Source: Rutpela maculata
Taxonomy: Eukaryota > Arthropoda > Insecta > Coleoptera > Cerambycidae
Reading direction: 5' to 3'
NCBI GenBank assembly: GCA_936432065.2
Contig: OW386292.2
Coordinates: forward strand, 14,786,918-14,850,917
DNA: 64,000 nt
Shown: positions 22,641 through 33,131 of the stretch, one piece after another
Position numbering within the stretch: position 1 is the first letter of the stretch
Layout: every line of letters begins with the position of its first letter
Notes under the pieces: model-generated
Seen by the model: the letters and a program-made list of their open reading frames with translations, nothing else
Databases searched by the model: none
Told to the model about the DNA's origin: nothing
Position numbers and translations under genes: made by a program

Positions 22641-25038
22641 GACTATACTAATATGCCCGATTATGGATACGAAATTATTATTTTAAACTAGAATGGGTAC
22701 TATAGAGATGAGCATTATACTCGACCAAGATACTCAAAGCTGCCGAAAAACAAAGTTGTGCCGTGGCCACATTGGGAAATAACTACCAAAATTCTATTTT
22801 TTACATTTATTTCTGAAAAAATTAACAATTTTAAAACGAAAAATATTTGCCAAAAAATTGTCCATATTGTCAAATCTAAGGTCCTATTCACTTCGTGAAT
22901 ATATTATCGTAAACATAGATTAATTTATAACAAAAGTTCATACCAATATTTTTAATATTTTATCATTAGAAATTATTATTGTGATTCAGTACTACTTGAA
23001 TATATTTTTGTATTTATAAACGTTCAGCAACGTAAACAACGCAAGTGTCTATAAACATTGACCTTACTTGCACTTAACAAAACGCTGACGCACCATTTAT
23101 CTCGGATAGACAAGCAAGTAAATGAGTATCGCCAGTGTCTACCTGGACACCGAAAAAAAAAAAAGAGGCTCAAGATGCTGCCCCGTTGAAAGCGACCCTA
23201 AGAGACACGCTGCTCCGTGGGTTTGTACACTGTGGAGTATTTTCTTTTATTTTTAATATTGTTATGGTAGTTTTAATTAGTGAATAAATATTGTTGGCGT
23301 TATAAATAATTGAATTTAATATGAAAGAAAGTGTTCTTTCAAATATCCTAATTTGACAGTATTAGCACGTATCGTGCACGGCAATATATTTGCTCTTAAT
23401 ATTTTATCAAAAAATGCTTAGAACAAAAAAATGTTATGGGAAATACTTTTCTTTTGATAGTTTTCAAGATAAGTGTGAATAATGGGATATCGTGCGCTAT
23501 TTTCCAAGTTGGCCACCATTCCTTAGATACAGAAGGTCGAGGTCTACTAATATTTTTGCCTTGCTGAGGCATTATTCGAGACAATCTAGAGTTATCATCA
23601 GAGATCTGGAATTATAAATGTGATTGCGACTGGGCTAGATATAGTTTTGGCACGAAATACACGAAAATTATTTATTTTTCAGGTGGTCCAGACACCCGCA
23701 ATTTTGGAGAGAGGTAAGATTTTATTTCTCATTTTTAATGAATACACCATCTCTCACAGGTACGTGAACATAGATTTTAACTCAAGTATTACGTCCACGT
23801 ACGTTTGAGATCCCACTTTAATTTTTGAGTTTATTACTAGTAGTCCAGTGCGTTTAAATGGAAAAAGTGCGTTATTCCGTAAATACATTGAACTTAAGGG
23901 ACTCGAATGAAACCTACAACGTACTATAAAAATGATCAATTTAAAAGTCTACCTATTAAAAAAGTGCAAATAATTTTTTTTTAAACTCCAAAAAAATCAA
24001 TTTTTCGTCAAAAATTATTTTGAAACTGATAACTCAACGAAAAAATTCATACAGGGGTTTTCGAGACCACTGATTCGTTTTTGACATTATAACCCCTATG
24101 GTTGTATCAATGGATAGCTTTTTTAAAAATATTGGGGCATTTTTTTATTTTTCGATCCGAAATGTATTTCTCGAGTTATTCAAGTAATTGCAAAATCTGA
24201 TTCGAAAAAAATGTTTCGAACAAAACCTACGTAATTCGGGGTATCGAATTTGAATCTCCAATAAAAAAATAATCTCATTTGAGATTTGAGTTCCCCACCA
24301 CAGCCCAGAGGTGGGGAACTTTGAGTGATACCAAGGATAGCTTTTTAAAAATATTGAAAGCGTATTTTCTTATTTTTCGATCCAAGGTATTTCATGAGTT
24401 ATTCGACCATTTCCAGGCTTTCCGGATACCCAGTATGTCAAAACTATTTTTATCTTTAGTGGAGTCAATAGAGGCCGAAAATATGAATTATTTCGTAATA
24501 ATTACGGGAAGCTTCGATTTTCCTAAAACCCTTTGATATCACTTTTACATAGCTTAAAATAAAAAGTTATAAACATATAATCGTGAGGAAATTGTTTATT
24601 AATTATTTAAACAAAAAGAAACTTTTTTTTTAACAAAATTACTATAAGTTGAAAAATTTTAAAGCAATTTAATTCAAATTGACATATATATATTCCCATA
24701 AAAACAAAAAGAAGCTGAGAAAACGTGATATTGTACATAGCATTAAAAGATGATCTGTGAAAAAGTGCCCAAACTGCTTTTACAATGCTCTGCGGACACA
24801 CAAACAGCGCAGCGTGCGGGGCAGGTGATACGTACTGCTTGTCGCGAAGATGTTTTACTTTCAATCTCTTTCTATTATTCAAGCATTATAATTTGACTCG
24901 TGGCTCTGTACCACGTGAATATTTTTAATATGTTTTCGATATTTTAAACAGGATAAAAATTGTAGAAACAATCAACATTGAGTCGATTTACTGAAAAAAC
25001 AAAATTTTTTTCAATATTTCGTGAAAAGTATAGGTTTA
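22641..25038. other. Unassigned stretch with a short direct repeat
   Basis: No gene is supported. GGATAGCTTTTTTAAAAATA followed by TTTTTATTTTTCGATCC at 24111-24158 recurs as a diverged direct copy at 24336-24383. The minus frame 24607-24882 and plus frame 24279-24536 show no recognisable domain. A/T-rich spacer. Confidence 0.3.
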
Positions 25039-26110
25039 TATACAGGGTGTCCCACTTAAAACTCCCGGCGCCATTTTCTTGATAACCAAAAGCGATATTT
25101 GAATTCTGTAAAAGCTAACCACTAGAATATATAAATGACTTTAGTTTTGAGTAAAAATGGTCATTTTACACATTGAGGTATAGATGGCGTTGCGATGCAA
25201 AGAAAGTTTTCAATCCTAGGAACGATGAAATGAGCCGCTTGAGATGGAGAATTATATTCTAAGCAACTTTTTTAATATGAACAATTTTCGAAAAACCACT
25301 GGTTTTCGAGATATTTGAACTTCAATGTAATTTTTCAAATAACCAAAATCCCATTTTTTTTATGGAAAAAAAAATGGGATTTTTGTTACTTGAAAAATTA
25401 CATTGAAGTTCAAATACCTCGAAAACCAATTTTTGCGTCATGTTCATGTATATTCTACTAAATTTTACCCTATAGACATATGTGTTTAAAATTTATAGTA
25501 TAAAATTTAGTAGAATATAAAACATGAACATGACGCAAAAGTTAGACATATGTGTCTACAATTTATAATGTAAAATTTAGTAGAATATACAACATGAACA
25601 TGACGCAAACATTAGACAATACACAATAAACAAAAATGTCAAAATCTTTAATTTCCAAATAGCAGTTGCAGCCCCACCTTTATTTTATTTGAAAAAAATA
25701 TATATTTTGTGTTTTAAAATAAATGTTTCATTACCATCTAAATGAGCCTGATTCACTATGAAAAATGTTCCAAAGGACTTATTGTGTAAAATGTATTTTA
25801 AAAAAGTTATGACGATTTTTATATTAAAAAAATTATATTGAAGTTCAAATATCTCGAGAACTAGTGATTTTTAGAAAATTGTTCGTATTATAAAAGTTGC
25901 TCAGAATATAATTATCTATCGCATGCAACTCATTTCATCATTCCTATGATCGAAAAATTTCTTTGCATCACAACGCCATCTATACCTCAATGTGTAAAAT
26001 AACCATTTTTACTCAAAACTGAAGTCATTTATATATTCTAGTAGATACCTTTTACAGAATTCAAATATCGCTTTTGGTTATCGAGAAATGGCGCCGGGAG
26101 TTTTGTATAC
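25039..26110. repeat. Foldback element with TACAGGGTG left end, 1.07 kb
   Basis: The left end is ATACAGGGTGTCCCACTTAA, followed by ACTCCCGGCGCCATTT. The right end has the inverse AAATGGCGCCGGGAGTTTTG, but the terminal CCCTGTA is lost. The arms pair further through TGAGGTATAGATGGCGTTG and CAACGCCATCTATACCTCA. A short internal direct repeat (ACATGAACATGACGCAAA) occurs twice, near 25520 and 25590. No coding capacity. Confidence 0.8.
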
Positions 26111-27197
26111 TCCAAATTTTTTTTATCATCAGATTTACTTATTTTGAGGTCCTACTATAAACGTATGCTGCATAGGTAGGCTAAATGATTTTTTTATAAA
26201 AGGTATTATTTTACGAATAATTTCACGAATTTTAGAGCAAACAATTTTTTTTTATTTTCGTAAAAAAAGGGGGGGTTAATTTAATTTTTAAGGTATCCCC
26301 TTGAAGCATCTTAAACTACACATTTCAGGCTTTAAAAGTCGCACCTACAGAGATCTAATAACGCGATTTAAACCAGAGAAATAGGTAGTTAAAGTTAGTT
26401 ATATATATACCAAATTTTATCATTTTTACAAAATTTTGAAAGTGTACATCTTCAAAAATAAATTTTTGAGATATTTTTCACTCATCGGATCTTTTAATAC
26501 ATTACTTCAAGAGTAAACTGTGAAAGACCCAAGTTTCTATCTTTAAATTTTTAGAAACGGTAGAGCTTTTACCTATTTCATCGCAAATCTCTTTATGTTC
26601 CTTCATATATGTACTATTTCTACATACATTCATCTTTATATTTGAAAATATAATAATCCAATAGCTACAGGTTTCTTCTTTAATTTAAGCTTTTGTGAGG
26701 TCAAAAGTTACAACAAATTTAATGTAGCGCGCCCGAGGCCGCGCGCGCTTCGCTTGCCCTACTTACGTGTCTCCGCGTTCCATTTTCATGCGTTGAACGA
26801 AAAAAATCTGGAGCCTAATTTTTGATCGTACAAAAAAACTTCATATACATTTTTGATGTGAAATTTTCCGTACTTTCGAATGGCGCAATTACTTTTTGAA
26901 AGAAAAAAAATATTTTAAGATATATTTGACAAAGACTGGTATTTTGCAACTAATTTGTTTAATATAACAAATTACGCTCAAGGAGTATTGTTGGTAACTT
27001 TTGGTATGTTGTTCCTGACATGATCAGAGATGTATTCTCAGAAGTTACCGCTTCCCGGAATTTTTCCGAATTGAAAATCTCTATTGACTCCACTACTTGT
27101 TGAAAATGAAAATTGATATAAACTTATATTGACTAATTAAACTCCCCAATTTAATCTTTTTAATATAAAAATGTGTACCGTTTATTTCTACTTCTAG
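26111..27197. other. Unassigned stretch; intron upstream of the terminal exon
   Basis: This contains a CpG-rich island at 26722-26760 (GTAGCGCGCCCGAGGCCGCG...) in an otherwise A/T-rich setting. The pyrimidine tract TTTATTTCTACTTCTAG leads into the exon at 27198. If gene 1 runs leftward, this is its last intron. Confidence 0.4.
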
Positions 27198-27546
27198 CAG
27201 CGACACAGAAAGCGCCGACGTCAGACCGAGAGACCCGAAAACAAGCATCCCTCCCATTAAATTCACAGCCTTCTTCAAGAAGAACAAAGACAAAGTTGCG
27301 TCTGAAGAGGAGCCCGAAACGAGGAAAATGGATACGGAAGAGAGCAAAGCCGTAGCATCTGGGGATCCCACACAAAGACCGGATGATGAACCCAAAGAGG
27401 GCTTGGTTTATGCCGAATTGGATCTGGTTAGGGCTGACATGAAGCCTGTCGTCAAAAACGATGATGAAAAGACGGAGTACGCCGAAATCGTCTACACCCC
27501 AAACACAAATGAAGGCGAGGACAACAAGGAACCGCCGACAAAATGA
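27198..27546 (+). CDS. Terminal exon: acidic cytoplasmic-type tail with ITIM/ITSM-like motifs
   Basis: The open frame enters from a splice acceptor (TTCTACTTCTAG at 27186-27197; an alternative AG ends at 27200, same frame) and ends at TGA 27544-27546, giving 115 codons. The peptide starts SDTESADVRP, has a basic patch FFKKNKDK near residues 25-32 and a long Glu/Asp-rich part. Two tyrosine motifs follow: GLVYAELDL (Tyr 71; L-x-Y-x-x-L as in ITIMs) and KTEYAEIVY (Tyr 94; T-x-Y-x-x-I as in ITSM-type sites). This suits the C-terminal tail of a membrane receptor or immunoglobulin-type adhesion protein. A Fasciclin-3-like protein is possible, but I cannot confirm it. The preceding exons, with ectodomain and membrane helix, are not identified in the window. 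The internal ATG at 27328 is not taken as the start, because coding-like sequence continues upstream to the acceptor. Confidence 0.7.
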
Positions 27547-28090
27547 GCAATTAAGTTCGTTTTTAATATAAGTGTTCTTAATACATCGAAAAAGAAACAG
27601 TGGTCCATATAATTATGCAAAGGATCCCGGAATAACCATTATGGAAATGGGGTTTCAGCGGAATCGACTGAAATTTGCAGTTCAAGTCGTGCTGATCAAA
27701 AGTTTTCATTACACTCAGTCCCTTAGTGAACTCACTTCGGAGTAATTCTAGAACAGTTTTAAATGCAAATATTTTTGCATAGTTCGATTCAAAATGGGTC
27801 AAATTTGGGATATTAAAATGGATAAGGGTTTTTTCGTTGGGGGTGAGTTTCACCCTGTCTCAGGGATTTCGAAAAAAAAAGTGACTATTTGGAACGTGTA
27901 GATCGTCGAATTCTACCCCATAAAACCCCCTATAACATTATTTTTGTTTTAATACCCGCCAAGTTGAAAGCGTTGATTTTTAAGCAAATTTTTAGGCAAA
28001 TTAATCAAAGCAGATCTCCTTTTCGGAAAAATTTGTCATAACAAAAAAGTTAGCTTATGAAATAACAAAAATAATCCATGAAATAAAAAT
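27547..28090. other. Probable 3' UTR and flank of gene 1
   Basis: No coding sequence. AATAAA occurs at about 28081-28086, which could serve as a polyadenylation signal about 0.53 kb after the stop. No closer canonical signal is clear. The minus frame at 27578-27853 has no recognisable domain. Confidence 0.35.
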
Positions 28091-28550
28091 TTGCTTGGGC
28101 TCTAATCGTTGCCTAGATACAGTTAATAGTACAGTAACTAGAGGTTTTAACTTCGGAATAATGTCATATTGAACGGATTTCGTTCATTTTTGGCAGTATT
28201 ATAGTAAATGCTTCAGAGAAAAGTTTCTGTATTGTACAGAGGCTTGCTAATTTATAGGGGGTGGCACTTAAAATATAAATATATTTATTGAAGCTGAAAA
28301 AGAATCAAATTTTAAGAAGAAAAGGTTCCATGCAATTTTTCACATAAATTGATAGTTTTTAAGTTATAACTTTAAAATTGCGATTTTAGCTTAAAAAAAA
28401 GGTATTTCCAAACGGTTTTCGTCAAGTATCTCGAAAAGTATTACTTTATCGAAAAAATGTTAGAGACCAATTACAGAAAGTACAAACTGGAATTAACTAT
28501 ACTTTTTGTTTATTGATGTAGGATTAATAATTTCGGAGATATTTAAGTTC
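28091..28550 (-). repeat. Dispersed repeat family R1, copy 2
   Basis: This is an inverted copy of 6483-6930. It runs from TAGAGGTTTTAACTTCGGAA through AATGTCATATTGAACGGATT, CTAATTTATAGGGGGTGGCA and TTTGTTTATTGATGTAGGAT. Together with copy 3 it forms a head-to-head pair separated by 28550-28910. Confidence 0.8.
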
Positions 28551-28911
28551 ATATTTTGCATCCAAATGTTTCAAAATTACCTTTAAAGATTAAAATGCAT
28601 TTTTTTTAAAGCAAGTGCTTTAAATGAGCAAAAAAATTTGAGCATCTAGGTAATGCTACATTTAAACGAAAACGAAAAACTGTATATGAGATTATTTTTT
28701 TAAAATTATTAGCTAATTAGAGTAACAAAATGGCGACCTTTTTATATAAAAAAATATAAATACGCACATTTTTCATAACTTCTTTATCTCTTATGCTACA
28801 GAAACGAGTAAAAAATAATTTGAAAGCGCAATTAATTGTCTTCAATTTCATTTCTTAGGATAAATAATTATCTTATGAACACTTGGATCCCAAATATAAA
28901 CTTAAATATCT

Positions 28912-29690
28912 ACGAAATTATTAATCCTACATCAATAAACAAAAAATATAATTAATTCTCAGTTTGTACTTTCTGTAATTCTGCCCTGCTAAGACAAGGA
29001 GTCGTAACTGAAAAAAATTAATTTTTGAGATTTTAATTGCATTTGCACCGTATTAGTGATCCTCACCACTGTACAAAATGTAGAAGTCGTATCTAAAGCA
29101 AAACTAGTGAATATACATAACGAATATGTGTCGTATCTACAAAATAGACCTATTCACTAAGCTCAAAAATCATATCCGATCATTACCAGATTTATTTGTC
29201 ATAACTTAACATATATACAGTGTTTTTTTATATGGCTACACTGATAAAAGGGACACATATTTATTTGCCAAAAAAGAAAATCATGAATTATGAAATGTAG
29301 ATGGCATAACATAATTCAGAAAACAGTTGATTTCTCTAAAATTACATTTTGTCAGATACGACTTCTTGTCATATCAGGGCAGAATTGGCAGGCAATACAA
29401 AAGCCGTTTGGAAATAGCTTTTTTTTTTTAAACTAAAATCGCAATTTCGAAGTCGTTATAACTAAAAAACTATCAATTTATGTGTAAAATTACATAGAAC
29501 CTTTTCTTCTTAAAATGTCATTCTTTTGCAGCTCCAATGAATATATATATTTTTTAAGTGCCACACCCTGAGAAGGGGTGGCATCCACCCCCTATAAATT
29601 AACAAGCCCCCGCACAATACTATTATACTGCCAAAAATGAACGAAATTCGTTCAATATGACATTACTCCGCAGTTTTGCATATTTTTTAC
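28912..29690 (+). repeat. Dispersed repeat family R1, copy 3, interrupted
   Basis: The start CGAAATTATTAATCCTACAT and the end TATACTGCCAAAAATGAACG match copies 1 and 2. The unit is split after CTTTCTGTAATT (28980) by the nested element 28981-29384 and resumes with AATTGGCAGGC. Confidence 0.8.
28981..29384. mobile_element. Nested MITE with CTGCCCTG ends and AATT target duplication
   Basis: The ends are inverted. The left reads CTGCCCTGCTAAGACAAGGA with GTCGTA following, and the right is the inverse of CTGCCCTGATATGACAAGAA with GTCGTAT following. AATT flanks both sides (28977-28980 and 29385-29388), while the uninterrupted copy at 6537 has a single AATT. The element is about 404 bp without coding capacity. 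The superfamily is not assigned from these ends alone. Confidence 0.85.
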
Positions 29691-30679
29691 CTCTAGGTAC
29701 TGTACTACTAATTGCTTAGAAAAAATTCTGATATACTTTTAGTTGAAAAATATACAGGGTGGTTATCCAATGGAAAAAATAATAATTAATAAATAAAGGA
29801 TGCCAAACAGAGAGGGAAACTTTGCGTCAATGCATTACAGATTTTTTAATTTTTGTTTGTTTTTTTTTATTGTTTTTTTGTTGTTATTTTTTAGTTTTAG
29901 TTTTTATACATTAGGAATATCCATAGTATTTTCAGGAACAAGTGCTCCGTTTCCAGTATCACTCCCACCTATTTACGACTTCGACTTTACGAATTTTAAG
30001 CACTTTTGGAGCTAAAAACCACTCGATGCAAAAACAGCTTTTGATCAGCATGACTTGACCTGCAAATTAGTAGTTTCAACCGATTCCGCCGAAACCCCAA
30101 AAAGGATTGTTCAGGGTCCTTTTAAAAATGGCATAAATGTACTTATATCATAGTAAGTTGTAGACTTGTTTTATTTGTTCACAGAAAAATTATGAATTTG
30201 AAATTATTACTGTCGACTTCGTATTATATCGCTGATGTTTGCTTGATGGCATATCGCTCGCTTGGCGGCTTATCAGTCTTGCGATTGCTATTTTGTAGAT
30301 TTTATTTTTAGAAAACAAAACGTGTAGCGGAAAACGCCAAAAAGAAAATTTGGAGAGTACGTAAACGTACATGAGTACGTTGAAGTTATTTATGTCAATT
30401 TATTTATTTTTCAATAAATTATTCTGCAATCATCGGAAAATTACAAATAGCTTTAGTACTGATGAAGCCATGTTTAGCCAATAGTTCAGCTTAGAGGCAA
30501 ATAAGTTGCAAAACTTAGAAAAAATGTCATATTAGTCTAAGGGCGAGTTGTACCAAACTACCCTAATCCGTTGTTAAGCTAACCTCGTATTAAAATTTAA
30601 CACTGGTTTAAAAATTTCACGAGTTGTACCATCTGAATTAACCCTGGTGTTAACAAATACAGAAATAGCTAAATATTTA
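29691..30679. other. Unassigned stretch
   Basis: TATACAGGGTGGTTATCCAA at 29751 looks like a single foldback end without a partner. The frame 29800-30015 is a Phe-rich low-complexity translation and is not accepted as a gene. Nothing else is recognised. Confidence 0.3.
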
Positions 30680-30945
30680 GCACAGAATAAAGAACCACCA
30701 GAAACGACACTCGCCTTTGATGTGTCTTGATCAATTTTTGTGACCTTCACTATCTTTTTGTAGGTATTTCCGTCAGTTCATTTATTGTTTTAAGTCAACA
30801 TTCTGTGACCTAATATACAACAATTCAACTATATTTTTCAATAAATGAACTGAAGGAAATACCTACAAGAAGATGAGCGTCAGTGGAGTTTGGGCGGGAA
30901 GCTTAATTGTCGCTTCTGGTAGTTCTCTTTCCTGTGGTATTTAGA
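30680..30945. repeat. Small foldback element
   Basis: The left arm has CTACCAGAAGCG-type sequence (AAGAACCACCAGAAACGACA) followed by TAGGTATTTCCGTCAGTTCA and TTTATTG. The right arm is the inverse: CAATAAATGAACTGAAGGAA, ATACCTACAAG, then TGTCGCTTCTGGTAGTTCT. The centre is near 30815. Confidence 0.75.
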
Positions 30946-31330
30946 TAATTAGTCGGCAGATGACACTTTTGAAAAACGATTTGGTAAGTTGAATATTAAA
31001 ATATATGTGCATATTATGATTTCTCCTGAAAATTATAATAAAAAACTGCAAAAGAATCTTATTTTCATGTTAAGGTTCATCTCTGCTTACATTTTAGTTT
31101 AGTTTACATTATCTGACACTGGACCACTGTTTCCCCTCGAGGATGCTTTTACAGTGTCTTCATTTTAAAACTAGTTACTCTGAATTTGATGGAGACACAA
31201 CTTTGAGAAAAAAACGTCCATTTACTTTTTGAGATAATAACTTGAAAACGTGTGCAAATTTCTGAGAGAAAGACAGGTCAGTATTCGAATATTGACATTA
31301 TTTTGATTTGGAAACAAACGACTTTTTGAA

Positions 31331-31963
31331 TATACAGGGTGTTTCAGCTAAAATTCCCCGGGTCATTATCTCGTAAAATAATAAAGATACTTAAAATTTG
31401 TAAATCGCGGATAATTGACACCAAAAAAGGTCTTAAATAACTGCAGTTAGAATTGTTCCTTCGCAGTGCACAGAGATGGCGCTGCGGTGACAAATTAGAA
31501 TTTTTCAAATGCAACTAATTTTTAAAATTTGAAATTAGTAAAAATTTTCAAAATATATAATAATATAAGAAGTATGGAATATAATAAGATGAAAGTTCTA
31601 AATAACTGGTGTTCTAAAATGATAAACAGAAAAGTTACAGAAGTTTTCGAAATTTACAGAGACAAAAAAATAGAGAAAAAAATTCATGTAGCTCCAAAAC
31701 GGCTGGTATTTACAAAATTTTTTACATAGTCAAAATTATTCACAATTTATTCATTAATCGTATGAATCATGTTTCAAGATTCCAGCCATCGAAAAATAAT
31801 TTCTCACCGTAGCGCCATCTCTGTGCACTGCGAAGGAACAATTCTAACTGCAGTTATTTAAGACCTTTTTTGGTGTCAATTATCCGCAATTTACAAATTT
31901 TAAGTATCTTTATTATTTTACGAGATAATGACCCGGGGACTTTTAGCTGAAACGCCCTGTATA
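31331..31963. mobile_element. Foldback element with TATACAGGG ends, 633 bp
   Basis: The ends TATACAGGGTGTTTCAGCTA and TAGCTGAAACGCCCTGTATA are inverted copies. The arms pair for about 180 bp (GGGTCATTATCTCGTAAAAT with ATTTTACGAGATAATGACCC; CCTTCGCAGTGCACAGAGAT with its inverse). The 66-residue frame at 31529-31729 lies in the loop and is not called a gene. Confidence 0.85.
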
Positions 31964-32824
31964 AAAAATTTCCTAATTTTTTTTATTCACTTATTTCCCG
32001 TCACGACGTCAGGCGATGAAATACCCCCAACCCGGAAATTTTAAGAAAAAAGCTCTAATTTACCTTTCGATAGAATAATTTGAAATTGTTTTTTCTGAAA
32101 ATTGTGTCTACTTCGGATTCACAGTTAGTCTTTTAATAAAAATATTGTGTTCCTCTTGAAATGGATCCAATGGCGAGTTGTTATGTTTATACAAGGACTT
32201 TTATATGTGGAATAATTCGTGTTGACTAAATACTGTTAAATATTAAAACTGTACTTAATTTTAATTATTATAGAGATAAACTAGCATACACAGGTATCCT
32301 CTCAACTAAAAACCTAAAATAACTAAAAAACTGCATATTTAAGTGTAAAATTCTAGAGGCTCTTCTAAAGTTCTAATTCAATTTCGTATTGCTGTGCGGA
32401 AGCTTCTCAAAACTATATAATTTCTGGTATTAAGAGCCATTTGTTAAGGATAGCCAGAAATTATATAAAAAATGCAAATCTGGGTCCATGGAAAACTGCG
32501 TTTAGTTAAGATGCCTCGACACGACCGCAGTCCCTTAGGGGACATTTTACCCTTTAAATATCTGCAGCAAATCGTATTCACCGCAACAAACCTCAATATT
32601 AGCCCGAACTTTGGTGTCTCTGCGATTTTAGATAATAGAAAATCGAAACTTATTTACTTATTTAACTTATTTATGAGTAGTGAACTTTTTTTCAAGTTTC
32701 GTTTCTCGACAACCCACAAGAAGTGTTCCAGTTTATGAAAAAAAAAAAAAGGATCTGTGTAAAATTTCCGAAAAATTGGCCAGGGAGAAAATGTGCCTTT
32801 ACATCTGTAATCTTTATAGTCAAG
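31964..32824. other. Unassigned stretch
   Basis: No gene or long repeat is supported. The 88-residue frame at 32472-32738 shows no recognisable motif. The last eight bases, TAGTCAAG, are the left target duplication of the following element. Confidence 0.3.
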
Positions 32825-33123
32825 CAGCGGCGGATCCAGAATAAATTAACAGGGGGGCACAACCATTAAAAATGCGCCGCAAGCGAAAATTTGGTATTTT
32901 CAATGAGGGGGCGGGGGAGAAAATCACAATTTTTCGTGCTCCGGCCTTTTTGCCAAATAAACGAGAGGGGAGGGGCGTGCAGTACATATGTATATATAGC
33001 ACAGTAACAATTCATATTGTTGTTCATAAATTACTATTTAATAAAAAACCAATACCAAAATAAACGACGGGGGGGGGGGGGGGGGGGGGGCACGTGCCCC
33101 TGTGCGCCCTGGATCCACCATTG
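32825..33123. mobile_element. hAT-type MITE with 8-bp target duplication
   Basis: The left end is CAGCGGCGGATCCAG and the right end is the inverse of CAATGGTGGATCCAGGG. The flanks TAGTCAAG (32817-32824) and TAGTTAAG (33124-33131) are 7/8 identical, the 8-bp duplication length typical of hAT elements. The interior has GGGGGGCAC-type runs, including a G homopolymer of about 22 bases at 33069-33090. Non-autonomous, 299 bp. Confidence 0.85.
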
Positions 33124-33131
33124 TAGTTAAG

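Noticed and set aside
24607..24882. 91-codon minus frame beginning MNNRKRLKVKHLRDKQYV
   Set aside because: The first half looks slightly protein-like, but there is no splice context, no second exon and no recognisable family. It is too weak to report as a gene.
27093..27395. Minus-strand 100-codon and 71-codon frames
   Set aside because: They are antisense to the gene 1 terminal exon, whose acceptor, codon pattern and tyrosine motifs are convincing on the plus strand.
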